A stretch of DNA of 64,000 nt from positions 1 through 64,000 of the forward strand of contig NZ_JAAAGB010000008.1 of assembly GCF_010586825.1 (NCBI RefSeq), written 5' to 3'. The translations under genes were made by a program, and so were the position numbers. Below the pieces are notes generated by a model that made no database searches, was not told the DNA's origin, and worked only from the letters and a program-made list of their open reading frames with translations. Below, in pieces: positions 10,101 through 17,710 of the stretch (position 1 is its first letter; each line of letters opens with the position of its first letter). This DNA is from Draconibacterium mangrovi (GTDB taxonomy: Bacteria; Bacteroidota; Bacteroidia; Bacteroidales; Prolixibacteraceae).

Positions 10101-10390
10101 GCCACAGCCATTCCCTCCAATAAAAGTACGGAAGTAGCTTTCAGATCAGGATTTGCAGTTTCCATCTCCGCAGCCATTTCCTGACGAAAATAGCGTTCTT
10201 TTACCGCGCCCAAATGCGTTGTTTCGCCCAAACGATAAAAGGTTGCCTGGGTTAGACTGTGCCTTACCGAATCGCCAATCACCAGCGAGCCGGTTAACAC
10301 CATCGTACTGATAGCCACACCAATTGCCACCAACAAGTTGGCTTTAAAATAGTGAAGAAAAGATTTTATTATGTATTGAAATTTGGTCAT
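7148..10390 (-). CDS. MacB/FtsX-type ABC transporter permease
   Basis: A large permease (1080 residues from the chosen start). It has an N-terminal membrane segment (LLVAIGVAISTMVLTGSLVIG), a long periplasmic domain, a first FtsX domain near 490-620 (FILVASIILTALLFRL onward), a middle membrane part and a C-terminal FtsX domain (LALGALGLILGTIGLAVILA; RREIALMQAIGF). This is the topology of lipoprotein-releasing or macrolide-efflux-like FtsX permeases in double-length form. The in-frame ATG at 10409-10411 lies inside an interspersed repeat and would add only MSKGQRG, so the second ATG at 10388-10390 (MTKFQYII) is preferred. The gene follows the ATPase gene by 38 bases; both form one transporter of unknown substrate. 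Confidence 0.88.
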   Translation of the reverse strand: MTKFQYIIKSFLHYFKANLLVAIGVAISTMVLTGSLVIGDSVRHSLTQATFYRLGETTHLGAVKERYFRQEMAAEMETANPDLKATSVLLLEGMAVADGGQERANKVQVVGVNTDFEEIANTQFFAELQNNEIAISENLAERLQKGAGDNILVRIKKASLIPMNAPFVSAEETSVALRATIKKVVSKEELGRFSLKNSQTAPYNIFISIERLNRLMEFEGKANQILVSTELKTEVVSEVVNSCLTPADAGLTLKKLDNGRKVEISTERVFMEPKISDLLGSLPGADMILTYFVNAIDHNQSSVPYSFVSSVTEPKLGPNEIILNRWAADDFNANIGDTIRLQYFEIGPLRQLVNREAAFVLKEIVPMDSPFADPTRVPHLPGLSDAGHCREWEAGVPINLDAIRDKDEKYWDDYKGTPKAFISTESALRLWSNRFGDYTAVRFPAETFSEDDYKKEFAEAISPADLGMIVEPIREQGVHAAQNGTDFSGLFIGLSFFILVASIILTALLFRLNLESRSTQIGLLVALGFQQKHIRSFYLSESFVVSLFGGVVGLVISYFYTTLVFRILNTLWFDIVRTNVLEIQLLPSTLVIGLVISLVVSLAAIAISLRRFQKQKAVELQKQIAVKESHLKTRLLNGVLWGALALSVAVFVMQLFAKQAAASLFFLSGGLMLLGLLLLFRKLLQNREAKKSREFQFSQLSAINLTRNISRSVTIVTLFALGTFIVISTGSYKMDLIAGANKKTSGTGGFIYFAETTMPVLFDINNEEKRAEEGIYQDFNVVQFRKVDGDDASCLNLNRIAQPAILGVDAENLAGRFDFAAKMKGLDTDPWQSLETDFDDGTIPAIADQTVIQWGLGMKVGDVLLYQNELGDTLELKLIAGTKPSVFQGYVIISNKHFLKNYPSSSGSNIFLVHGDAENEVAIGDELQSVFRDYGWEMESAAKRLVEFYSVTNTYLSIFLALGALGLILGTIGLAVILARTILERRREIALMQAIGFTKNSVFKLLRSEYLLLLVSGVLFGFVTAVVATLPAFLSTNTDVSFSTVAIVVALILVNGVVWIVGLSWFALKRKVLVSGLQVE

Positions 10391-10431
10391 ACCCCTTTGT
10401 CCTTTGGACATTTCCCCTAAAGGGGAAACTA
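10391..10431. repeat. interspersed repeat family A, copy 1
   Basis: This short segment contains TTTCCCCTAAAGGGGAAA, a perfect palindrome, preceded by CCCTTTGTCCTTTGGACA. A second, diverged copy (CCCTTTGCCTATCGGCA followed by TTTCCCCTCAAAGGGAAAA) lies at 43944-43986. Here it fills the gap between the ABC ATPase stop and the permease start. Confidence 0.75.
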
Positions 10432-11106
10432 TTCTTTTTCCAGTTTTCCGTTTCTTAGTGTGAATTTTGTATCCATTTTTTGGGCTAACTCTGCTGAGTG
10501 AGTTACTGTAACCAGCGTTACGCCTTCCTCTTCGCTGAGTTGTATAAGTAGCTCAGAAAGAGCATTGGCATTGGCCTCATCGAGTGCCCCGGTTGGCTCA
10601 TCGGCAAGAATCAACTCAGGTTTATTGATTAGCGCACGAACCACAGCAGTGCGTTGGCACTCACCTCCCGACATTTCTGATGGTTTCTGATTACGCTGAT
10701 CTGAAATACCAACCTTTTTAATGAGGTATTCTGCCCAGTCCTTTTGTTCCTTCGTAACTTTTCCTTGTGGTAAAAGCGGAAGCAACACATTTTCCCACAA
10801 ACTCAGCTGTGGCATTAAATGGTGCAATTGAAATACAAAGCCGAGATTCTTGTTGCGAAAGGCAGCCAGTTGGGTTGAGTTATACCCGGTAATGTTGGTA
10901 CCGTTAAACATGACTTCACCGGAATCGGGTGTATCCAAAGCTCCCACCAAATTCAGCAAAGTTGTTTTACCTGAACCACTTGGTCCTATTATAGCCACTT
11001 TTTGTCCTTTCTCCAATTCAAGATCGAGCTCTTTTAATACCGGACGAAAGCTGTGTGTACCGGCTTCTCCGTAACCTTTTGATATGTTTTTTAGTTGTAA
11101 TAGCAT
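10429..11106 (-). CDS. ABC transporter ATP-binding protein (LolD/MacB type)
   Basis: A 225-residue nucleotide-binding subunit. Walker A GPSGSGKTT is near residue 42, a Q-loop FQLHHLMPQL follows, then the signature MSGGECQRTAVVRAL, Walker B LILADEPTGALD and the H-loop TVTHS. FQLHHLMPQL and DEPTGALD are typical of the LolD/MacB/FtsE subfamily that partners FtsX permeases. It energises the permease encoded directly downstream. TAG stop at 10429-10431. Confidence 0.95.
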   Translation of the reverse strand: MLLQLKNISKGYGEAGTHSFRPVLKELDLELEKGQKVAIIGPSGSGKTTLLNLVGALDTPDSGEVMFNGTNITGYNSTQLAAFRNKNLGFVFQLHHLMPQLSLWENVLLPLLPQGKVTKEQKDWAEYLIKKVGISDQRNQKPSEMSGGECQRTAVVRALINKPELILADEPTGALDEANANALSELLIQLSEEEGVTLVTVTHSAELAQKMDTKFTLRNGKLEKE

Positions 11107-11145
11107 TATGTTTCGTTTTACCGCTAAGGCGCAAAGACGCTAAGT

Positions 11146-12432
11146 TTATTTTTTCAGGGTTTCATACAACTCAACGATTTCGGCTGCATGGTTATGTATA
11201 TTAAAATTCTTTCCAGTTCCTTCGTATCCGGCCAGGCTCAGTTTTTCCAGTTTTTCAGGATCATTTAATAGTTCTGCCCAGCTTTCACTTAATTTTTCAG
11301 GTGTATTTGGCGCATAAATCATACCGCCGCCAGAAACATCAACAATCTCCGGAAACGCGCCTAATCCAGGCTGCACTACCGGAACTCCCGATGCCATTGC
11401 TTCCAACAAATACATACCAAATGCCTCGCCTATACGAACCGGTACAGAAATCATAGAAACCTTCTTAAAAAATTCGTGACGGGCAGCTCCTTCAAACTCT
11501 TCCACCACCTCAAACTGATGCAATAAACCAGCCTCTTTAAGCTTCTGTTTTTGTTCTTTAAAAAACTTTTTATCATCGCCGGTCAAACCTCCTGTAGCAA
11601 TCAGTTTCACCTCCTCAAAGCCGGCTTTCTTTTTCAATTCGATAAAAGCATCCACCACAATATCGAAACCGTCTTTGTGGCACATTCTCGAAATATAACC
11701 AACATTTTTCGGTTTCTCCATAACAGGAATGTATGGATAATCCTCCACATCAACTCCCAGGTAAAATTTGTGCACCTTTTTATCTTCCAAGCGCATGCGT
11801 TTTTTCATCTCACCGGCAAAATAAATACTCACGGCTACAAGCGCATCCACATCTTCGGCACGTTCGTGCATTAAATCCCAAATTGGCTGCTGAAACTGCG
11901 GTTGCATGGCATCAACCCAAACATCCTCATCCTGAAGCGAACAGACCACCGGAACACCAACCTTTTCTTTCAGCCGTTTGGCTAAACCAAGCAACAAAGC
12001 ATTCGAAATATGGATAACATCGGGCTTGCAGTGCTCAGCAATCCAATCAACCATTTTTTCCAGCTCTTCCTTTTGCTCACCCTGTTCGCCCAGCAACATC
12101 GAAATGGTCATATCTTCCAAACCTTTTGCACGGGTTGAACCTGCCATAGAAGCAGCCATTTTCATCATGGGTTTTGAATTCAGCAGCTTATCGAACCAAG
12201 CCGGTGCTTTTCTGAAAATAGGATAAACCTGCTTAAGATAAGTACTTATTGCCCCATAAAAAATCGGGATATCGGAGATGTCGTGTTCATCGGAAAAAAG
12301 TGGCAAATACATGGGGATTTTTATCACCTGATGATCCAGTTTTCGTAAGGCATCCACATATTTGCTGTCGCGCAGACAATTACCGCAATAAAAGCTGCCA
12401 CCTGATCCGGGTATGATTTGAATTATATTCAT
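11146..12432 (-). CDS. glycosyltransferase (GT-B fold, GT4-like)
   Basis: A 428-residue cytosolic glycosyltransferase. The N-terminal Rossmann half starts MNIIQIIPGSGGSFYCGNCL. The C-terminal half has the GT4 donor site: GYISRMCHKDGFDIVVDAF, then PVRIGEAFGMYLLEAMASG with the nucleotide-sugar-binding glutamates, then GVPVVQPGLGAFPEIV. Donor and acceptor cannot be assigned. It lies 38 bases downstream of a secreted propeller gene on the same strand and may share its transcript; a role in cell-surface glycans is inference. Confidence 0.88.
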   Translation of the reverse strand: MNIIQIIPGSGGSFYCGNCLRDSKYVDALRKLDHQVIKIPMYLPLFSDEHDISDIPIFYGAISTYLKQVYPIFRKAPAWFDKLLNSKPMMKMAASMAGSTRAKGLEDMTISMLLGEQGEQKEELEKMVDWIAEHCKPDVIHISNALLLGLAKRLKEKVGVPVVCSLQDEDVWVDAMQPQFQQPIWDLMHERAEDVDALVAVSIYFAGEMKKRMRLEDKKVHKFYLGVDVEDYPYIPVMEKPKNVGYISRMCHKDGFDIVVDAFIELKKKAGFEEVKLIATGGLTGDDKKFFKEQKQKLKEAGLLHQFEVVEEFEGAARHEFFKKVSMISVPVRIGEAFGMYLLEAMASGVPVVQPGLGAFPEIVDVSGGGMIYAPNTPEKLSESWAELLNDPEKLEKLSLAGYEGTGKNFNIHNHAAEIVELYETLKK

Positions 12433-12470
12433 GCGCTAAATATTTAGAAGCCGGAAGACTGAAAAGGCAA

Positions 12471-13580
12471 TTATTCGCCAAAACAATAAATGTTGCCATC
12501 GTAAGCTCCAACAAAGAGCTTTCCGTTGGCAACCGCAGGATTACTAATGATCTGACTTCCTATTTCATAAGTCCAAACAGGCTTTCCATCCGAAAGGTTC
12601 ACAATGGCCAAATCGCCACGCATATTCGCCACAACTACCTTATTTTTAACAATTAGCGGAGAGGCTTCCACCTGTCGACCGGTGTTGTATTCCCAAAGTT
12701 TCTCTCCTGTATTTTTATTGAAACAGTATAAAAACTTGTTGTGATTGGCCGTTAATACTTTATCGCCTAACAAAGCCGGCGATGCAATAAACTGTAGGTT
12801 GGTTTTTTCGTCGGACCACACCCAGGTTGTTTTATCATTTTTTATATCCACCTGAAAAAAGCGGCCATCGTAATCGCCCACATAAGCTTTATCGTTTTCA
12901 ATGGAAACCGATCCGGCCACATAAGTTGCCACATCAATTTTTTTCACCAGCTTACCTGTTGTTACGTCAACCACGTGAAGATAGCCGTCGCAGCCACCAA
13001 ATATCGCCTTTCCATTGGCACAGGCCGCTGCTCCGTTGATGAAGTTATCCGACTCGTATTTCCATTTCAGCTCACCGGTTTTGGCATCAACACAGTGAAG
13101 GTAATAATCGTAACTGCCTACAAAAATATAGGTTGTTCCTCCTTCTGTCCACCAGTTTGCCGAGCCTACGATCTGGTTTTCACATTCGTAATCCCAGAGT
13201 TTTTCGCCGTTATCGAGATTTAGCGCGAATAGCATCCCATCCAAATTCCCAACGTATACTGTATTGTCAAGAATAAGAGCAGGCGCTTCAATCGAATTTT
13301 CGGTATTGAATTTCCACAACAATTCACCCGAAGTATCAATACAATAAACAAAACCATCGGTAGAACCGATCACCACTTTATTGTTCGCTACTACCGGTGC
13401 TGATTTGATATTATCACCGGTTTCGAAAACCCATAAAAGATCCGGAGCATCTGGCAGCATCGTTTTCGAAACTCCAGTAAGATGCTGCTCTCCGCGAAAA
13501 ATGGGCCACGAATCGGAAGGCTGAGCAACAGCGCCAAAACTCAGTATTATAAAAAAAGTAACTATCCAATACTTCATCAT
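12471..13580 (-). CDS. secreted PQQ-like beta-propeller protein
   Basis: A 369-residue protein with a Sec signal peptide (MKYWIVTFFIILSFGAVAQ). It is almost entirely made of repeated blades of the form GxLLWKFxTxxxIxAxPxxxxxxVYVGxxDGxLYAL, the PQQ_2/PQQ_3 repeat pattern of BamB-like eight-bladed propellers. No membrane segment follows and no adjacent-Cys disulphide of true quinoprotein alcohol dehydrogenases is seen, so PQQ binding is doubtful and a scaffold role is more likely. It is one of six such proteins in the window and lies 175 bp downstream of the redox run. Two ATGs in tandem are possible starts. Confidence 0.85.
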   Translation of the reverse strand: MMKYWIVTFFIILSFGAVAQPSDSWPIFRGEQHLTGVSKTMLPDAPDLLWVFETGDNIKSAPVVANNKVVIGSTDGFVYCIDTSGELLWKFNTENSIEAPALILDNTVYVGNLDGMLFALNLDNGEKLWDYECENQIVGSANWWTEGGTTYIFVGSYDYYLHCVDAKTGELKWKYESDNFINGAAACANGKAIFGGCDGYLHVVDVTTGKLVKKIDVATYVAGSVSIENDKAYVGDYDGRFFQVDIKNDKTTWVWSDEKTNLQFIASPALLGDKVLTANHNKFLYCFNKNTGEKLWEYNTGRQVEASPLIVKNKVVVANMRGDLAIVNLSDGKPVWTYEIGSQIISNPAVANGKLFVGAYDGNIYCFGE

Positions 13581-13755
13581 TTCTTTGATTTGCGAATATT
13601 GATTAACGAATTTCGATTGTAGATTTACTACTAAAATCGCTACTCAACACTCTTCGTTCTTTTTTGAACCACATAGACACATAAGGACCAATAGCGTTTT
13701 GCCTATTGCAATTTGTCAACTGCCGACTCAATCTCAAATCGTTAATCGACATTCT

Positions 13756-15309
13756 TTATTCATCATTCTTCAACGAAATCGCTCCGGTTGGACAACCGTC
13801 AGCAACTTTTCGTGCTGTTTCGGTCAAGCCCAGTTTCAGGTCTTCGTTAAACGGAACGCCAATCTCCACATCAAAACCTCTGCCAATAAAAGTAAAACCA
13901 AACTTCTCCTTGTATTTCCCGGTGAGGCGCACACAAATTCCGCATTTAATACATTTTTGTGGTTCGTAAATCACCACATCATGATTGATCTCTTTTGTAA
14001 TTTTTCGACGCTCGCTGGTTTTAAAGCGTTTCTGATCCACCTGATACTGATCGGAATATTCACGCAGTTTACAATTATCTATAGCGCGACAATCGCAATG
14101 CAAACACCGCTTTGCTTCAGCAATCGCTTCTTCCCTTGTAAAACCGGCATTCTTTCCCTGTTCCGGAATCTTCCGTTTACCTTCCACCGATTCTTTCAGG
14201 TATTCTGCAAACTCATCGGCAACCATTTTTCCAAAACGCGAATTAAATAAACGTGGCTCACCTTTTATCTCCTGCCCGAACAGGAATTGCATAACCGAAA
14301 AAGCCACTTCTTTTCCCTGACCAACCGAGCGAACTGCCAACCTAGATGAACGTAAAACATTGCCGATGGCGAAAACCTTTTGATCAGAAGTTTGATAGGT
14401 TGTTTTATCGGCGTTAATTCCTTTTGGATTGGCTTTTAAACCATACTTTTCTGAATCATCAGAAATTACACCCGATGCCAGAACAATAGCATCGAAATCC
14501 TTTTTCAGCTGTTCAAACTCAGCGGCTCCAATCGACTGACCTCCACGAAATTCAACACCGGTTTTTATTACCGCATCAATTTCTTTATCCAATACATCCA
14601 TTGGTAAAACTTCTTCACTCAATTCGGTACGAAGCAGACCGCCGGCTTTTTCATTTTTATCAAAAAGTGTTACGTCGATTCCTTTTAGTTGCATGTAATA
14701 GGCAGCCGCCAGTCCGGCCGGACCGGCACCAATTACAGCTACTTTTTTCCCTGTTTTTTCAACTTCCGGAGCTGTTGGTACAATTCCGTTGTCTCCCACA
14801 ATTCGTTTCAATAAACAAATCGAAATCGGTTCGTCAACTGTTTTCCGATGGCAGGCACCTTCGCAGGGAGCAGGACAAATACGTCCTAAAACTGCGGGCA
14901 GAGCAATGTCCTTTTTCACCACAGCAAGCGCCTCATCAAATTTTCCGGCAGCAATCAATCGATTCATTCGCGGAATATCCATGTGTGCCGGACAAGCCAC
15001 CTGACAAGGACCTTCACAATCGCCAACATGTTCACTTAAAAGCAATTCCAAGGCAGTTTTTCGCGACTCGGCTATCTCCTGATCATCTGTAATCACCTCC
15101 ATTCCTTCTGTTGCCCTTACCGAACAGGACGGGTAAAGTCTGCCGTTTTTGTGGTCCTTCACCATACAAAGCATGCAAGAAGTAAAGTGCTCCAACTCGT
15201 CGTGCCAGCACATATTAGGAATCTCAAATCCCATTTGCTGCGCGGCTTTCATCACCGAAGTCCCTTGTTCAACCTCAACTACTTTGTTATTTATTTTTAG
15301 TTTAATCAT
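13756..15309 (-). CDS. 2Fe-2S / 4Fe-4S GltD-like flavoprotein lacking the NADPH domain
   Basis: Cytosolic, 517 residues. An N-terminal NuoG-type 2Fe-2S domain has Cys34, 45, 48 and 62. A GltD-type double 4Fe-4S region follows (Cys98, 102, 106 and 145, 149, 153). The FAD-binding Rossmann motif GAGPAGLAAAYY is at 194-205 and the C-terminal half of the FAD fold (VFAIGNVLRSSR) at 312-323. Between FDAIVLASG (272-280) and that half there are only about 30 residues, where GltD/NfnB proteins carry a NADPH domain of about 130 with GGGNTAMDAAR; this domain is missing. Further Cys groups are at 402-413 and 453-459 plus 506. It lies 39 bases downstream of the NuoE-NuoF fusion and probably forms a complex with it, resembling Stn/NfnABC transhydrogenases but without an NADP site. 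Confidence 0.88.
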   Translation of the reverse strand: MIKLKINNKVVEVEQGTSVMKAAQQMGFEIPNMCWHDELEHFTSCMLCMVKDHKNGRLYPSCSVRATEGMEVITDDQEIAESRKTALELLLSEHVGDCEGPCQVACPAHMDIPRMNRLIAAGKFDEALAVVKKDIALPAVLGRICPAPCEGACHRKTVDEPISICLLKRIVGDNGIVPTAPEVEKTGKKVAVIGAGPAGLAAAYYMQLKGIDVTLFDKNEKAGGLLRTELSEEVLPMDVLDKEIDAVIKTGVEFRGGQSIGAAEFEQLKKDFDAIVLASGVISDDSEKYGLKANPKGINADKTTYQTSDQKVFAIGNVLRSSRLAVRSVGQGKEVAFSVMQFLFGQEIKGEPRLFNSRFGKMVADEFAEYLKESVEGKRKIPEQGKNAGFTREEAIAEAKRCLHCDCRAIDNCKLREYSDQYQVDQKRFKTSERRKITKEINHDVVIYEPQKCIKCGICVRLTGKYKEKFGFTFIGRGFDVEIGVPFNEDLKLGLTETARKVADGCPTGAISLKNDE

Positions 15310-15348
15310 TTGTTTCTCGATACTGGATACTCGTTTCTTGATACTGGA

Positions 15349-17691
15349 TTATTTCACATCAATGGCATCAACCGGACAAGCCGCCCGGCACGCATCACAT
15401 TTTATACACAATTCCGTATCAATGGAATGTTTTTCGTGCGGCGTAAAAGGAATCGCATCAACCGGACATTTTTGAACACACTTGGTACATCCGATGCACT
15501 CGTCGTTTACCGAATAAGTAATCAATTCAGCACATTTTCCGGTCGGGCACGTTCCATTGATGTGTGCTTCATATTCCTCCCTGAAATGCCTCAATGTACT
15601 TAACACCGGATTTGGCGCCGATCTTCCCAATCCGCAAAGGCTTCCTTTTTTTGTCCAATCGGCCAGATGCTCCAACTCTTCAATGTCGCCTTTTTTCCCT
15701 TTTCCACTCACAATACCATCAAGAATGTCGAGCATCCGTTTTGTCCCAATGCGGCAGAATGTACATTTTCCACACGATTCTTCCTGGGTGAATGAAAGAA
15801 AATAACGTGCAATATCCACCATACAATCGGTGTCATCAAGAACAACAAGACCACCAGATCCCATCATGGCTCCCATTTCTCCCAACGATTCAAAATCAAT
15901 TGGCGTATCAGAATGTTCAGCCGGAATACAACCACCCGACGGGCCACCAATCTGCACCGCTTTAAACTTACGTCCATTGGCAATTCCACCACCAATTTCT
16001 TCAATAACCTGCTTTATAGTGGTTCCCATTGGCACTTCAATTAGTCCGCCACGGGCCACCTTCCCGGCAAGGGCAAAAACCTTTGTTCCGGTACTTTTGC
16101 CTAATCCGATTTTTGAAAATCCTTCTGCTCCCTCACGTAGGATATATGAAATCTGGGCCAGTGTTTCGGTGTTGTTCACCAGGGTTGGTTTTCCCCACAA
16201 ACCGCTCTCTGCCGGAAACGGCGGACGCATTCTCGGAAAGCCCCTATTTCCCTCGATAGAAGCGATAAGTGCACTTTCCTCGCCACAAACAAAAGCGCCG
16301 GCACCTTCGTAAATCTGCAAATCGAGATCAAAACCACTTCCCAGTATATTTTCTCCCAGGTAGTTTTTAGCCTTACAAATTGTTAAGGCCTCCCGAATTC
16401 GTTTCACCGCCAGCGGATATTCGGCACGGATATAAAAATACCCCTTATGAATGCCCGTTGCATAGGCCGCAATGATCATCCCCTCAATTACGCGATATGG
16501 ATACGACTCTAGCAACATACGATCCATAAATGCTCCGGGATCGCCCTCATCGCCGTTACAAATAATATATTTTTCAGGATTCTCCTGTTTAGCTACCAGC
16601 TCCCATTTTATACCAGTTGGGAATCCGGCTCCACCACGGCCTCTTACTCCACTGTCTTTCACTTCGCGGATCACTTCTTTCGGAGCCATCTTATTCAATA
16701 CCTTTTCCAGGGCTGAAAAACCACCACGACTCAGGTATTCATTAATATCCAGCGGATTGATAATTCCACGGTATTCGGTAGCAATTGGCACCTGTTTCCC
16801 TAAAAATGAAGCTACCGGTTTCTCGCGCATACTAATTTCGTAGCGCTCAATTCCATCCCAGTTACGATCGGTTTGAATCTCTTCAACCGTGTGTATCAAT
16901 TTATTTTTCAAACGGGCAAACAAGCCAGGCGCCTGAAAATGACTTTCTACGATATTTTTTACGTCTTCGGGTTTTACTTTGGCGTAAAGTGTAGGCTCTC
17001 CTTCATTTGGAACCACCTCCACCAAAGGCACCTGGTGGCACATTCCCACACAGCCCACATGTTTTAGATTAACACGCAGCCCACTTTCGTTTACTACGTG
17101 CTCCACTTCCTCTTGGATCTCCTTACTTCCACTGGCCACACAACATGATCCAAGCCCAATCCGAATCTCACCCTGAATTTCGGAACCATCAGTTTTTCGG
17201 GCTTTCTTGGAGTTTTTAGTTCCTTTCAGACTTTCAAAATCTGCTATTAGCTGACCAACCTGATCGGATGCCACGTGACCATAGGTAGTTTCATCAATCT
17301 GAACTACCGGTGCCAGCGTACAACAGCCCAAACAAGCTACTTGCTCCAATGTATATTTTCCTGATTCCTCGGTATCCTGCCCGTCTGTCAGCTTCAGTTC
17401 ACGACGAAAAGCATCGTAAACCTGCCCTGCACCTTTTACGTGACATGCCGTTCCCACGCACACTTTTATCATGTGCTCGCCAACGGGTTGCAAACGAAAC
17501 TGTGAGTAAAAACTGGCCACGCCAATAATTTCAGCCAGGCTGATCTCGGTTTTTTCAGCCACCATTCTCAAAATTTCCTCAGGCAAATAGTTGTACTCCT
17601 TCTGGATAGCCTGCAGAATCGGAATCAGGCTCTTTTTTGTTACACCTTTTTCCTGAATGAGCTGATCGATGTATTTATTGTCTTCTGTCAT
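15349..17691 (-). CDS. NuoE-NuoF (HydC-HydB-like) fusion NADH-oxidising subunit
   Basis: A 780-residue multidomain protein. Residues 1-150 are NuoE-like with 2Fe-2S ligands Cys78, 83, 120 and 124. Residues about 175-260 are a thioredoxin-like 2Fe-2S domain (GLGSCCVASG and VGCVGMCH). Residues about 290-700 are NuoF-like: the FMN/NADH site GRGGAGFPTGIKW and NGDEGDPGAFMDR, an SLBB part, and 4Fe-4S ligands ESCGKCTFCRIGTKR. The C-terminus has two 4Fe-4S clusters (CIGCTKCVQKCP and CIKCDACRAACP). HydB of bifurcating hydrogenases has the same order without the NuoE part, which is normally the separate HydC. The predicted role is NADH oxidation or reduction coupled to the flavoprotein encoded downstream. 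No hydrogenase H-cluster gene is nearby. Confidence 0.93.
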   Translation of the reverse strand: MTEDNKYIDQLIQEKGVTKKSLIPILQAIQKEYNYLPEEILRMVAEKTEISLAEIIGVASFYSQFRLQPVGEHMIKVCVGTACHVKGAGQVYDAFRRELKLTDGQDTEESGKYTLEQVACLGCCTLAPVVQIDETTYGHVASDQVGQLIADFESLKGTKNSKKARKTDGSEIQGEIRIGLGSCCVASGSKEIQEEVEHVVNESGLRVNLKHVGCVGMCHQVPLVEVVPNEGEPTLYAKVKPEDVKNIVESHFQAPGLFARLKNKLIHTVEEIQTDRNWDGIERYEISMREKPVASFLGKQVPIATEYRGIINPLDINEYLSRGGFSALEKVLNKMAPKEVIREVKDSGVRGRGGAGFPTGIKWELVAKQENPEKYIICNGDEGDPGAFMDRMLLESYPYRVIEGMIIAAYATGIHKGYFYIRAEYPLAVKRIREALTICKAKNYLGENILGSGFDLDLQIYEGAGAFVCGEESALIASIEGNRGFPRMRPPFPAESGLWGKPTLVNNTETLAQISYILREGAEGFSKIGLGKSTGTKVFALAGKVARGGLIEVPMGTTIKQVIEEIGGGIANGRKFKAVQIGGPSGGCIPAEHSDTPIDFESLGEMGAMMGSGGLVVLDDTDCMVDIARYFLSFTQEESCGKCTFCRIGTKRMLDILDGIVSGKGKKGDIEELEHLADWTKKGSLCGLGRSAPNPVLSTLRHFREEYEAHINGTCPTGKCAELITYSVNDECIGCTKCVQKCPVDAIPFTPHEKHSIDTELCIKCDACRAACPVDAIDVK

Positions 17692-17710
17692 TTATTCCTC
17701 CTCAAATGTC

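Noticed and set aside
13756-15309. Frameshift or pseudogene as the cause of the missing NADPH domain
   Set aside because: The frame is continuous, all FeS and FAD motifs are intact on both sides, and no remnant of the NADPH domain is visible in the neighbouring frames.
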